From assembly GCF_001043115.1 (NCBI RefSeq), contig NZ_LFME01000002.1, forward strand, positions 124,001 to 188,000: 64,000 bases of DNA, written 5' to 3'. Source of the DNA: Xanthomonas sp. NCPPB 1128 (lineage in GTDB: Bacteria; Pseudomonadota; Gammaproteobacteria; Xanthomonadales; Xanthomonadaceae). Under the pieces are notes generated by a model. That model saw only the letters and a list, made by a program, of their open reading frames with translations. It made no database searches and was not told where the DNA came from. Position 1 is the stretch's first letter; each line of letters starts with the position of its first letter. Positions 32,474 to 40,180 of the stretch are shown in pieces. The position numbers were made by a program, and so were the translations under genes.

Positions 32474-34057
32474 ATGTCCGCATCCCGGCATCGTCCTGCA
32501 GCAACGCGTCTGCGCGTGCGCGGCCGGCGTGTGTTGCGCAACACCCAGCGACTGTTGTTGTCGTTGCTGCTGGTGCTGTTCACCGTCGGCGCCATCGCCG
32601 CCACCGACAGGGTGATCAAGCGCGACGACGCACGCTGGCTGCAGTCGATGACCCTCGGCCTGGACAGCGCCAGCGTGGCGCAGTTCGAGCGCGATGGCCG
32701 CAAGCGCTTCCTGCGCGAGCAACTGCAGGCCGATACCGGTGATGCCGCCCTGCCGGCGCCGGTGCGCGCGCAGCTGGACGGCTACGCGGCGCTGCATACG
32801 CCGGTGCAGGAATTGCTCAAGCAGCAGGCCGCCGCGCAGCAGGCGATCAAGGCCATGCCGGACGGCGATGCCAAGGTCGCCGCGAAGAAGGCCGCACAAC
32901 AGCGCGGCGATCTGCTGCTCAACCAGGCGCGCCAGGCGCAGCTGCTGCGGTCCGTCTACGCGCCGGATCAACTGCGCGAGCAGATGGTGTGGTTCTGGCT
33001 CAATCACTTCAGTGTGTTCGCCGACAAGGGCCGCCTGCACTGGACCGTGGCGGACTACGCCGACAACGCGATCCGTCCGCACGCGCTGGGCAAGTTCTCC
33101 GACCTGGTGATGGCGACGCTGGAGAGTCCGGCGATGCTGGAGTACCTGGACAACGCGCAGAACGCCAAGGGCAAGGTCAACGAGAACTACGCGCGCGAAC
33201 TGATGGAGCTGCATACCCTCGGGGTCGATGCCGGCTACACGCAGAAGGACGTGCAGCAACTGGCGCTGATCCTCACCGGCGTCGGCATCGCACCGGTCGA
33301 CCGCGACGGGCCGCCGAAGCTGCCGCCGGCGCTGCAGGGGCAGTATGTGCGCCGCGGCGCATTCGAGTTCAATCCGGCGCGGCACGAGCCCGGCGACAAG
33401 ACCCTGCTTGGCCAGCGCATCGCCGGCGGTGGCTTCGACGAGGTCGAGCGCGCGGTGCAACTGATCGTGCGCCAGCCGGCATGCGCGCACTTCATCTCGC
33501 GGCAGTTGGCCGAATACTTCGTCGCCGACGATCCGCCGCCGGCGCTGGTGGAGAAGATGGCGCGCACCTTCCAGCGCAGCGATGGCGACATTGCTGCGGT
33601 GCTGCAGGTGATGTTCACTGCGCCGGAGATGGCGGCCGGCGCGCCGCACAAGTTCAAGGATCCGTACCGGTTCCTGGTTTCGGCGCTGCGCCTGGCCTAC
33701 GACGGGCAGACCATCGTCAATCCGCAGCCGTTGCTGGGCTGGTTGAACCAGATGGGCGAGCCGAGCTTCGGGCGGATCACGCCCGATGGCTGGTCGCTGC
33801 AGTCCAGTGCCTGGAACAGTTCGGGGCAGATGGCACAGCGCTTCGAGATCGCGCGTGCGATCGGCAACGGCAACACCCAGCTGTTCACCGTCGACGGCCA
33901 GCAGCGCGGCGGCTTCCCGCAACTGAGCACGCCGCTGTACTACCACGCGATCGAGCCGCAACTGAGCGACACCACGCGCCAGGCGCTGGCGCAGGCGCGC
34001 TCGCAGCAGGAGTGGAACGGCTACCTGCTGGCGTCCCCCGACTTCAATTACCGCTGA
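32474..34057 (+). CDS. DUF1800 exported protein
   Basis: 527 residues. N-terminal signal anchor (about 24 to 44, LLLSLLLVLFTVGAIAA) then DUF1800 motifs: QMVWFWLNHFSVFADKG, NYARELMELHTLGVDAGYT, FEFNPARHEPGDKTLLG, and FISRQLAEYFVADDPP. DUF1800 proteins are exported and almost always paired with a DUF1501 protein, as here 29 bp downstream; their biochemical role is unknown. Good CAGGAG ribosome site. Confidence 0.9.
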   Translation: MSASRHRPAATRLRVRGRRVLRNTQRLLLSLLLVLFTVGAIAATDRVIKRDDARWLQSMTLGLDSASVAQFERDGRKRFLREQLQADTGDAALPAPVRAQLDGYAALHTPVQELLKQQAAAQQAIKAMPDGDAKVAAKKAAQQRGDLLLNQARQAQLLRSVYAPDQLREQMVWFWLNHFSVFADKGRLHWTVADYADNAIRPHALGKFSDLVMATLESPAMLEYLDNAQNAKGKVNENYARELMELHTLGVDAGYTQKDVQQLALILTGVGIAPVDRDGPPKLPPALQGQYVRRGAFEFNPARHEPGDKTLLGQRIAGGGFDEVERAVQLIVRQPACAHFISRQLAEYFVADDPPPALVEKMARTFQRSDGDIAAVLQVMFTAPEMAAGAPHKFKDPYRFLVSALRLAYDGQTIVNPQPLLGWLNQMGEPSFGRITPDGWSLQSSAWNSSGQMAQRFEIARAIGNGNTQLFTVDGQQRGGFPQLSTPLYYHAIEPQLSDTTRQALAQARSQQEWNGYLLASPDFNYR

Positions 34058-34086
34058 CCGCGGCCTTCGCCGCACGGAGATCCGTC

Positions 34087-35277
34087 ATGCACCGTCGCCG
34101 CTTCCTGCTCGCATCCGCCGCTGCCGCGGCCAGCCTGCCGTTCGCCGGGCGCCTGTTCGCCGCGCCTGCGCCGTCGCCGCGTCTGCTGGTGGTGTTCCTG
34201 CGCGGCGGCTACGACTGCAACAACCTGCTGGTGCCGTACGCCAGCGATTTCTACTATGCCTCGCGGCCGAGCCTGGCGATCGCCAAGCCGGATCCGGCCA
34301 ATCCCAACAGCGCCATTGCGCTGGACACGCAGTGGGGCCTGAATCCGCGGCTGCGCGAGACGCTGATGCCGTTGTGGAGCGACAAGCAGCTGGCGTTCGT
34401 GCCCTTCGCCGGCACCGACGACCTGTCGCGCAGCCACTTCGAGACCCAGGACAGCATCGAGGCCGGGCAGCCGGCCGGGCAGCGCAGCGACTATCGCACC
34501 GGCTTCCTGGCGCGGCTGTCGCAGGTCGCCACCGGCACGCCGTCGATCGCCTTCACCGATTCGCTGCCGCTGAGTTTCCAGGGCGGCGGCGACATTCCCA
34601 ATCTCTCGCTCAAGCGCAATCCGACCCCGGCGTTCGACCAGCGCCAGGCCGACATCCTCGCCGGCATGTACCACGGCACCCAGTTGGCCAGCGCCGCGCA
34701 CGATGGCCTGGCGCTGCGCCAGCAGGTCTCGCAGGCCTTGCGCGACGAGATGCAGCAGGCCAACCGCGGCGCCGCCAGCGCGCGCACCTTCGCCGACGAG
34801 ACCCGCCGCATCGCCACGCTGATGCGCGAGCGCTACCGGCTCGGCTTCGTCGATGTCGGCGGCTGGGACACGCACGTCAACCAGGGCAGCACCGATGGCG
34901 CGCTGGCCAACAACCTGGCCAATCTTTCTGAAGGGCTGTCGGCCTATGCCGAGGCGCTGGGGCCGGAGTGGCGCAACACCGTGGTGGTGGTGCTGTCCGA
35001 GTTCGGCCGCACCTTCCGCGAGAATGGCGACAAGGGCACCGACCACGGCCACGGCACCACGTACTGGGTGCTGGGTGGCGGAGTCAACGGTGGCCGCATC
35101 GCCGGCGAGCAGGTGGCGGTGAGCAAGGACAAGCTGTTCCAGGACCGCGACTACCCGGTGCTGACCAACTACCGCGAGATGTTCGCCGGCCTGCTCGGCC
35201 GCATGTGGGGCCTGTCGCCGACACAGCTGCAGAAGGTGTTCCCGCAGGCGCATGCGCGGGATTTGAAGTTGGTCTGA
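34087..35277 (+). CDS. DUF1501 exported protein, Tat-like signal
   Basis: 396 residues. Signal begins HRRRFLLASAAAAASLPFAG, a twin-arginine type. Alkaline-phosphatase-like core: LLVVFLRGGYDCNNLLVPY, the SRSHFETQDSIEAG block, VDVGGWDTHVNQGS, VVVLSEFGRTFRENG and GTDHGHGTTYWVLGGGV, whose Asp/His residues suit metal binding. Secreted folded with its DUF1800 partner; substrate unknown. Confidence 0.9.
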   Translation: MHRRRFLLASAAAAASLPFAGRLFAAPAPSPRLLVVFLRGGYDCNNLLVPYASDFYYASRPSLAIAKPDPANPNSAIALDTQWGLNPRLRETLMPLWSDKQLAFVPFAGTDDLSRSHFETQDSIEAGQPAGQRSDYRTGFLARLSQVATGTPSIAFTDSLPLSFQGGGDIPNLSLKRNPTPAFDQRQADILAGMYHGTQLASAAHDGLALRQQVSQALRDEMQQANRGAASARTFADETRRIATLMRERYRLGFVDVGGWDTHVNQGSTDGALANNLANLSEGLSAYAEALGPEWRNTVVVVLSEFGRTFRENGDKGTDHGHGTTYWVLGGGVNGGRIAGEQVAVSKDKLFQDRDYPVLTNYREMFAGLLGRMWGLSPTQLQKVFPQAHARDLKLV

Positions 35278-35475
35278 GACCCTTGCTTCGGATCGCCGCG
35301 TCATGCGCTGTGATGAGTGGAAGCATCCAGGTGACTGGAGTCCGCTCTCACAAGGGGCGCGCGCCAAGCCTGTGCACGCACGGCAGGTGCTTAGCCGTCC
35401 GTTCCGAACTGGCGAAGTTCCCAACGTCGTTCGTCGCGGCTTCAGGGGCCGCTCCAACGACGACGAAAGGCAAGT

Positions 35476-35542
35476 TGTAGGAGCGGCTTCAGCCGCGACG
35501 AGCATTCCCGGTAACGCCCATCGCGGCTGAAGCCGCTCCTGC
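35476..35542. repeat. REP-type inverted repeat, copy 1
   Basis: GTAGGAGCGGCTTCAGCCGC and its reverse complement (GCGGCTGAAGCCGCTCCTGC) face each other across about 20 bp. Each arm also holds a GCGGCTTCAGCCGC palindrome. Same element at 46901 and 48530, and a variant at 56558. It lies in the 480-bp gap 35278-35757, which holds nothing else but a second repeat type and the start of no gene. Confidence 0.85.
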
Positions 35543-35631
35543 AATCGCGACGGTGTATCACGCCGAGGCGCGGGCATAGAGCTGCCCGAAGTCGTTCCCA
35601 CAGGCGTGCGCCGATTGTGTGAAGGGTGCAC

Positions 35632-35656
35632 TGTGGGAGGGACTTCAGTCCCGACG
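35632..35656. repeat. Second REP-type half, GGGACTTCAGTCCC
   Basis: TGTGGGAGGGACTTCAGTCC followed by CGACG: same layout as the other repeat arms but with palindrome GGGACTTCAGTCCC. An inverse copy is at 47031-47053. Only one arm is present here. Confidence 0.7.
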
Positions 35657-35757
35657 CTTTCCGCGCTCTGCTTGCCGTATCGCGATGCTTCATCGCGTCC
35701 ATTGCGGCGGAGACCATTCCCTGTCGCTGACACAGTGCCGCCAGAGGCATGCGCGGT

Positions 35758-36546
35758 TCAGCCCGCAGCGAACGGCGACGGCCCGTAGAACCGAGCCAAA
35801 TGCGCGGCCACTTCAGGCATTTCGCGCTGCAGCCGCTCTGGCGCGGAGAAGTGATATTCGCTGACCACGGCGAAGAACTCCTCCGGCGCTTCGGCAGCGT
35901 AGGCGTCAATCTCGCTGGCGCGGCCGCGATCCACGCGCGCGCAGAAGGCGTCGTAGCTGCGCTGGAAATCGGCGGCCCATTGCCGTTGCCATGCACGCGG
36001 CAGCAGCGGCGTGCCGTCCAGGGCGCCGTCGAGCACGTCGAGCTTGTGCGCCATCTCGTGCACCGCCACGCAGTAGCCGGCACGCGGATCGTCCAGGTCG
36101 GCCTGCACGTCGGCCCAGGACAGGATCAACGGGCCGCTGTCCCAGGATTCGCCGATCAGTTCGTCTTCCCACTCGTGCAGGACGCCAGCGGCGTCGACAT
36201 GGCTGCGCTGCACGCGGAACGCGTCCGGGTAGACCAGCAGCTGCGACCAGCCGCTCATGCCGCCGACGCCGTATTCCAGCAGCGGCAGGCAGCACAGTGC
36301 GGCGAGCAGCCCGCACTGTCGGGCATCCAGCTGCAGGCCGCCGAGCGGCGAGATGGTCTTGCGGTGCAGGAACTCGCTGGCCAACGCACGCAGACGCTGC
36401 TCGCGTGGCGCATCCAGGGCGGCGACCCAGGCGCAGTCGCGGCGCACGGCGTGCCAGGTGGCGTCATCGATGGCAGCAGGCTTGGACCACAGCCCGCGCA
36501 GCCAGCGTGGAATCAGCGGAACATCCCCGGCAGGAAGCTGTGCCAC
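35758..36546 (-). CDS. mtfA: MtfA-like zinc peptidase (M90)
   Basis: 262 residues, like E. coli MtfA (265). Zinc motif HExxH in GYCVAVHEMAHKLDVLDG and the third ligand Glu in APEEFFAVVSEYHF, with DLDDPRAG and QLLVYPDAF blocks of the family. In enterobacteria MtfA binds the repressor Mlc; the target in Xanthomonas is not established. Start is a GTG (MAQLPAGDV), overlapping the upstream gene by 34 bp, so a later start is possible. Confidence 0.88.
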   Translation of the reverse strand: MAQLPAGDVPLIPRWLRGLWSKPAAIDDATWHAVRRDCAWVAALDAPREQRLRALASEFLHRKTISPLGGLQLDARQCGLLAALCCLPLLEYGVGGMSGWSQLLVYPDAFRVQRSHVDAAGVLHEWEDELIGESWDSGPLILSWADVQADLDDPRAGYCVAVHEMAHKLDVLDGALDGTPLLPRAWQRQWAADFQRSYDAFCARVDRGRASEIDAYAAEAPEEFFAVVSEYHFSAPERLQREMPEVAAHLARFYGPSPFAAG

Positions 36547-36797
36547 TTCGGCATGCGCATGCGTGGCACCAGGTCGCTGTCGCCGCCGCCGCCCGTGGTG
36601 GTCGAGGCCGGCTTGCCGGAGGAGGCGGGCGCGTGCAGCGCCGCGGGCGGACGCGTCGGCGTACTGTCGGCATCGGCCGCGTCGCCGTAAGTGCAGTCGG
36701 TGTGCGGCTTCTCCGCCAGCACGTTGGACGCGTGGGCGGCAGCCAGTGGCAGCAGCAACAGGAGCAGGCAGGGCAGGGAACGGCGCATCGTCGGCAT
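36513..36797 (-). CDS. Small exported protein upstream of mtfA
   Basis: 94 residues. Signal peptide (RRSLPCLLLLLLPLAAAHAS), then a low-complexity Thr/Pro/Ala mature part with SNVLAEKPHTDCTYGDAAD and a C-terminus VPRMRMPKWHSFLPGMF. No known family. Probably periplasmic or surface. Two ATGs three codons apart could start it. It overlaps mtfA and may be co-transcribed. Confidence 0.6.
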   Translation of the reverse strand: MPTMRRSLPCLLLLLLPLAAAHASNVLAEKPHTDCTYGDAADADSTPTRPPAALHAPASSGKPASTTTGGGGDSDLVPRMRMPKWHSFLPGMFR

Positions 36798-36939
36798 CCA
36801 GGGCGAGCGGCGGTGAACCCCGATTCTAACGCGGTTTTCACCCGCTGCAGGGTCCCGGCCCTGGGCGCCCGGGGGGCGTTGCCGCATACTTTTCGGTTTA
36901 CGAGGTCGCGCGCTGCGCGCCCGGGGGCGAAACGAGGCG

Positions 36940-37917
36940 ATGGGACCGGCGTTGGACGAGCGCGAACTGTTGGCCAGGCTCAGCAAGGGGCCCTTGTCCG
37001 GCGATGCCCTGGCGCGGGCCTGTGGGCTGACCCGGGCGGCGGTGTGGAAGCGCATTCAGGCGCTGCGCGCGGCCGGGGTGGAGATCGAGGGCCGGGCCGG
37101 CGAGGGCTATGGCCTGGCGCGGCCGCTGGAACTGCTCGACGCCGCGGCGATCCGGGCCGGGCTGGGTGGGTCGGCCGTTGCCGAGCTGGCTGGGCTGGAG
37201 ATCGCCTGGAGCCTGCTCTCCAGCAACACCACGCTGCTGCAGCGGCCGGCGCCGGCGCAGGGCAGCGAGGTCCTGCTCGCCGAGCGTCAGACCGGTGGCC
37301 GCGGCCGCCGCGGCCGGGTCTGGGCCTCGCCGCTGGCGGCGCATCTGTACCTGTCGGTGGCGCGCAGCTTCCAGGGTGGGCTGGGCCGGCTAGGCGGCCT
37401 GAGCCTAGCCGCCGGCGTGGCCGTGGCCGAAGCCCTGCGCGCGGCCGGCTTCGCCACGGTCGGGCTGAAGTGGCCGAACGACCTGTTGGCCGACGGGCGC
37501 AAGCTGGGCGGCCTGCTGGTGGAAGGCGGCGGCGAGTTCGCCGGACCGGCGCGGGCGGTGATCGGCCTGGGCCTGAACGTGGCGATGCCGGCGGCCAGCG
37601 CCGCGGACATCGACCAGCCGTGGACCGACCTGACCCGGCTGGCCGGTGGCCCGGTATCGCGCAACGCCATCGCCGCCACGGTGCTGTCGCACCTGCTGCC
37701 GGCGCTGGCGTTGTTCGACGCCGAAGGCCTGGCGCCGTTCCTGCCGCGCTACGCCGCGCTGGATCTGCTGGCCGGACGCGCGGTGCGCATCGACGAGGGC
37801 GGCCAGGTGCGCGAAGGCGTTGCGCTGGGGCTGGCCGAGGATGGCGCGCTGCGGGTGGCCTTCGCCGACGGCGAGCAGCTGGTGCATGCGGGCGACGTCA
37901 GCGTGAGGCCGGCATGA
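36940..37917 (+). CDS. birA: Biotin operon repressor / biotin-protein ligase
   Basis: 325 residues. N-terminal winged helix (about 1 to 60; LSGDALARACGLTRAAVWKR), central ligase with the biotinyl-AMP loop TGGRGRRGRVW and VGLKWPNDLLADGRKLGG, C-terminal SH3-like domain. It biotinylates acetyl-CoA carboxylase and, through the winged helix, can repress biotin genes. Overlaps coaX by 4 bp. Confidence 0.94.
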   Translation: MGPALDERELLARLSKGPLSGDALARACGLTRAAVWKRIQALRAAGVEIEGRAGEGYGLARPLELLDAAAIRAGLGGSAVAELAGLEIAWSLLSSNTTLLQRPAPAQGSEVLLAERQTGGRGRRGRVWASPLAAHLYLSVARSFQGGLGRLGGLSLAAGVAVAEALRAAGFATVGLKWPNDLLADGRKLGGLLVEGGGEFAGPARAVIGLGLNVAMPAASAADIDQPWTDLTRLAGGPVSRNAIAATVLSHLLPALALFDAEGLAPFLPRYAALDLLAGRAVRIDEGGQVREGVALGLAEDGALRVAFADGEQLVHAGDVSVRPA

Positions 37918-38669
37918 GCGATTGGCTGTTCGACCTGGGCAATTCGCGCTTCAAGTTCGCTGTGCTGGAACACGGAAAGGTGGGTGCGGTGCAGGCCTGG
38001 CCGCATGGCGCCGAGGCCATGGACGCGGCGGCGGTCGCGGCGCTGCCGCAGGGCGACATCGCCTACGTCGCCAGCGTTGCCGCGCCGGCCCTGACCGCCA
38101 CCGTGCTGGAGGCGTTGCGCAGCCGCTTCGCGCAGGTGCAGGTGGCGCGCACCGAGGCCGCGTGCGCCGGGGTGCGCATCGCCTATGCGCGACCGCAGGC
38201 GTTTGGCGTGGACCGGTTCCTGGCCCTGCTCGCCGCGCATGGCGGCGGCGACGTGCTGGTGGTTGGCGTGGGAACGGCGCTGACCGTGGACTTGCTCGAT
38301 CGCGACGGCCTGCACCATGGCGGCCGCATCGCACCGTCGCCGACCGTGATGCGTCAGGCGCTGCAGCAGAAGGCGGCGCAGCTGCCGGCCGAGGGCGGCG
38401 ATTACCACGAGTTCGCTGCCGACACCGCCGACGCACTGGCCTCCGGCTGCGACGGCGCCGCGGTGGCGCTGATCGAGCGCAGCCTGCAGCAGGGCGAGGC
38501 CTTGCTGGGACGGCGACCGCGGCTGCTGCTGCATGGCGGTGGCGTGCCGCCGCTGTTGCACGCGCTGCCGGTGGCCGAGCTGCGCCCCGCGCTGGTCCTG
38601 GACGGGCTGGCGCTGTGGGCGCAGGCGCACGCTGCGGCCGGTGCCGGTGCCGGTGCCGGTGCCGCCTGA
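37914..38669 (+). CDS. coaX: Type III pantothenate kinase
   Basis: 251 residues. ASKHA fold: WLFDLGNSRFKFAVL (ATP-binding Asp), ARPQAFGVDRFLALLAAH (substrate motif), VVGVGTALTVDLLDRDG and HHGGRIAPSPTVMRQAL. First step of coenzyme A synthesis. The C-terminus ends in an alternating Gly-Ala tail encoded by about five GGTGCC units, a likely length-variable microsatellite. Follows birA with ATGA overlap, a common bacterial pair. Confidence 0.94.
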   Translation: MSDWLFDLGNSRFKFAVLEHGKVGAVQAWPHGAEAMDAAAVAALPQGDIAYVASVAAPALTATVLEALRSRFAQVQVARTEAACAGVRIAYARPQAFGVDRFLALLAAHGGGDVLVVGVGTALTVDLLDRDGLHHGGRIAPSPTVMRQALQQKAAQLPAEGGDYHEFAADTADALASGCDGAAVALIERSLQQGEALLGRRPRLLLHGGGVPPLLHALPVAELRPALVLDGLALWAQAHAAAGAGAGAGAA

Positions 38670-38796
38670 GCGGGCCGGCGCAGGCGGCCGCGATGCGGCG
38701 CGGCGTGGCCGAGGCAGACAGTGCGCCGAGGCGGCCAGGCCCCACACAGACGCCACTGTCTCTCCCAAGCTGCATCGCACGCTCTAGAATCCGGCC

Positions 38797-39648
38797 ATGC
38801 TCGTTCGCGCCCTGCTCGTCGTCCTGACCATCCTCAACCTCGGCGTCGCGGTGTGGTGGGCGATGCAGCCGCCGACCCCGCCGGCGGTGCCGATGCCGGC
38901 CGTACCGGCCGGGGTGGCGACGCTGCAACTGGTCAACGAGGCGCCGGCACCGGCTGCTGCGCCAACTCCGCCGGCGGCCGCGCCTGTCGCCGCGCCAGCC
39001 GATGCGCAGGCCGACACCGCCGTCGCCGCCGATGCGGCCGACTCCACCCCAACACCGGCCAGCACACCAGCGGCTCCCACCACCGTCGCACCCGAAACCG
39101 CGCCCACGCCACCCGCCGTCGCCGCCCCTGCGCCCGCTCCCACCCAGACCCAGACCGATCCTGCGGCCAAGCCCGCCGCCGACGCGGCGGTGTGCCTGAG
39201 CGTGGGACCGTACGCGGACCGCGATGCGGCGCAGGCGGCCGTCGCCGCGCTGGCGACCGGGGGGGCGCGTCCGCGCCTGCGCGAGGACGCCGACAGCGGC
39301 GTCACCAGCTTCCGTGTGGTGCTGCCGACCATCGGCGGCGAAGATGGCCTCAGGCAGGCTACCGAGCGCATCGTCGCCGCCGGCATCCGCGACTATTACC
39401 CGTTGCGCCAGGGCGAGGCCGGCAATGCCATCGCCCTGGGCCAGTACCGCAGCCGCGAAGGCGCCGAGCGCCGCCGCCAGGAACTGGCCCGTGCCGGCTT
39501 CAACGCCGACCTGATCCCCAGCGGCGGCAATGGCCAGTCGCGCTGGTGGCTGGATCTGCGCGCCGACTCCGCGGCGCAGGCCGCGGCCTTGCGCCGCCAG
39601 CTCGGTGCGGCGCGCCAGCGCAGCGTCGACTGCGCCACGCTGCGCTAG
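38797..39648 (+). CDS. SPOR-domain membrane protein
   Basis: 283 residues. N-terminal membrane anchor (about 3 to 23, VRALLVVLTILNLGVAVWWA), a long Pro/Ala/Thr-rich periplasmic linker (about 25 to 130) and a C-terminal SPOR-like region (VCLSVGPYADRDAAQAAVAA, then IALGQYRSREGAERRRQELA) with two related halves. SPOR domains bind denuded peptidoglycan at division sites. It commonly follows birA-coaX in Xanthomonas. Confidence 0.85.
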   Translation: MLVRALLVVLTILNLGVAVWWAMQPPTPPAVPMPAVPAGVATLQLVNEAPAPAAAPTPPAAAPVAAPADAQADTAVAADAADSTPTPASTPAAPTTVAPETAPTPPAVAAPAPAPTQTQTDPAAKPAADAAVCLSVGPYADRDAAQAAVAALATGGARPRLREDADSGVTSFRVVLPTIGGEDGLRQATERIVAAGIRDYYPLRQGEAGNAIALGQYRSREGAERRRQELARAGFNADLIPSGGNGQSRWWLDLRADSAAQAAALRRQLGAARQRSVDCATLR

Positions 39649-39749
39649 AATGCCGCGCCTGTCGGTGTGTAGCGCCTTGTCTTGGGACGTGTCGAGGCCC
39701 GCGTCAGCAGGTAGACTGACCCGGCCCGCCCGCGGGCGTCGTGCACCTT

Positions 39750-39825
39750 GCCGCTTTAGCTCAGTCGGTAGAGCAACTGTCTTGTAAACAGTAGGTCATC
39801 CGTTCGATTCGGATAAGCGGCACCA
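39750..39825 (+). tRNA. tRNA-Thr(UGU)
   Basis: 76 nt including encoded CCA. Acceptor GCCGCTT/AAGCGGC, D-arm with GCTCAGTCGGTAGAGC, anticodon arm CTGT-CTTGTAA-ACAG giving UGU, T-arm ATCCG-TTCGATT-CGGAT. All stems pair. The 3' side is followed by a foreign patch, consistent with use of the gene as an integration site. Confidence 0.98.
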
Positions 39826-39835
39826 TACTTCGTAG

Positions 39836-40075
39836 TCAACGCCGTTTCGCGCTTCTCTTCCTGGACCTGGGGTGCAGCTTGGTCGCACGCTGCTCCAGGT
39901 ACTCGCCCAGCAGCCCGAGCGGCTCCACGCCGAGCGCCTCGGCGAACTCGACTAGCTCCACGGCGTCGATCCGGGGCTCCCCGTGCACGCACTTCGGCAC
40001 GAACGTCTGCGTGTTGCCCAGGCGCTAGGCCAGTTCGACCTGCACAAGCCAATCCGCTTGCTGGCCGCTGGCGCT
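39836..40075 (-). pseudogene. Broken XRE-family regulator
   Basis: The minus strand reads QADWLVQVELA, a stop codon (TAG), then RLGNTQTFVPKCVHGEPRID followed by AVELVEFAEALGVEPLGLL and a short charged end. This is the standard XRE helix-turn-helix pattern (QVELA-RLG-TQTFVSK-E-GERR). One in-frame stop interrupts it and no in-frame start is available upstream. It begins 10 bp from the tRNA-Thr end and is probably a relic of the element that entered at the tRNA. Confidence 0.7.
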
Positions 40076-40180
40076 GGCATAGGTAGGGCCGTGCCTATAG
40101 CCGGCTGGTAATGATAGTCCTTCTTGCATTGTTCAACGCGGAAAGCATCATTAGGGGAGGGGAAGCTAAGAAGGGCAGAT

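Noticed and set aside
30701-34075. 1,124-codon open frame on the minus strand
   Set aside because: It runs opposite phoQ and the DUF1800 gene, has low-complexity Arg/Gln/His-rich composition and no motif; it is an artefact of high GC.
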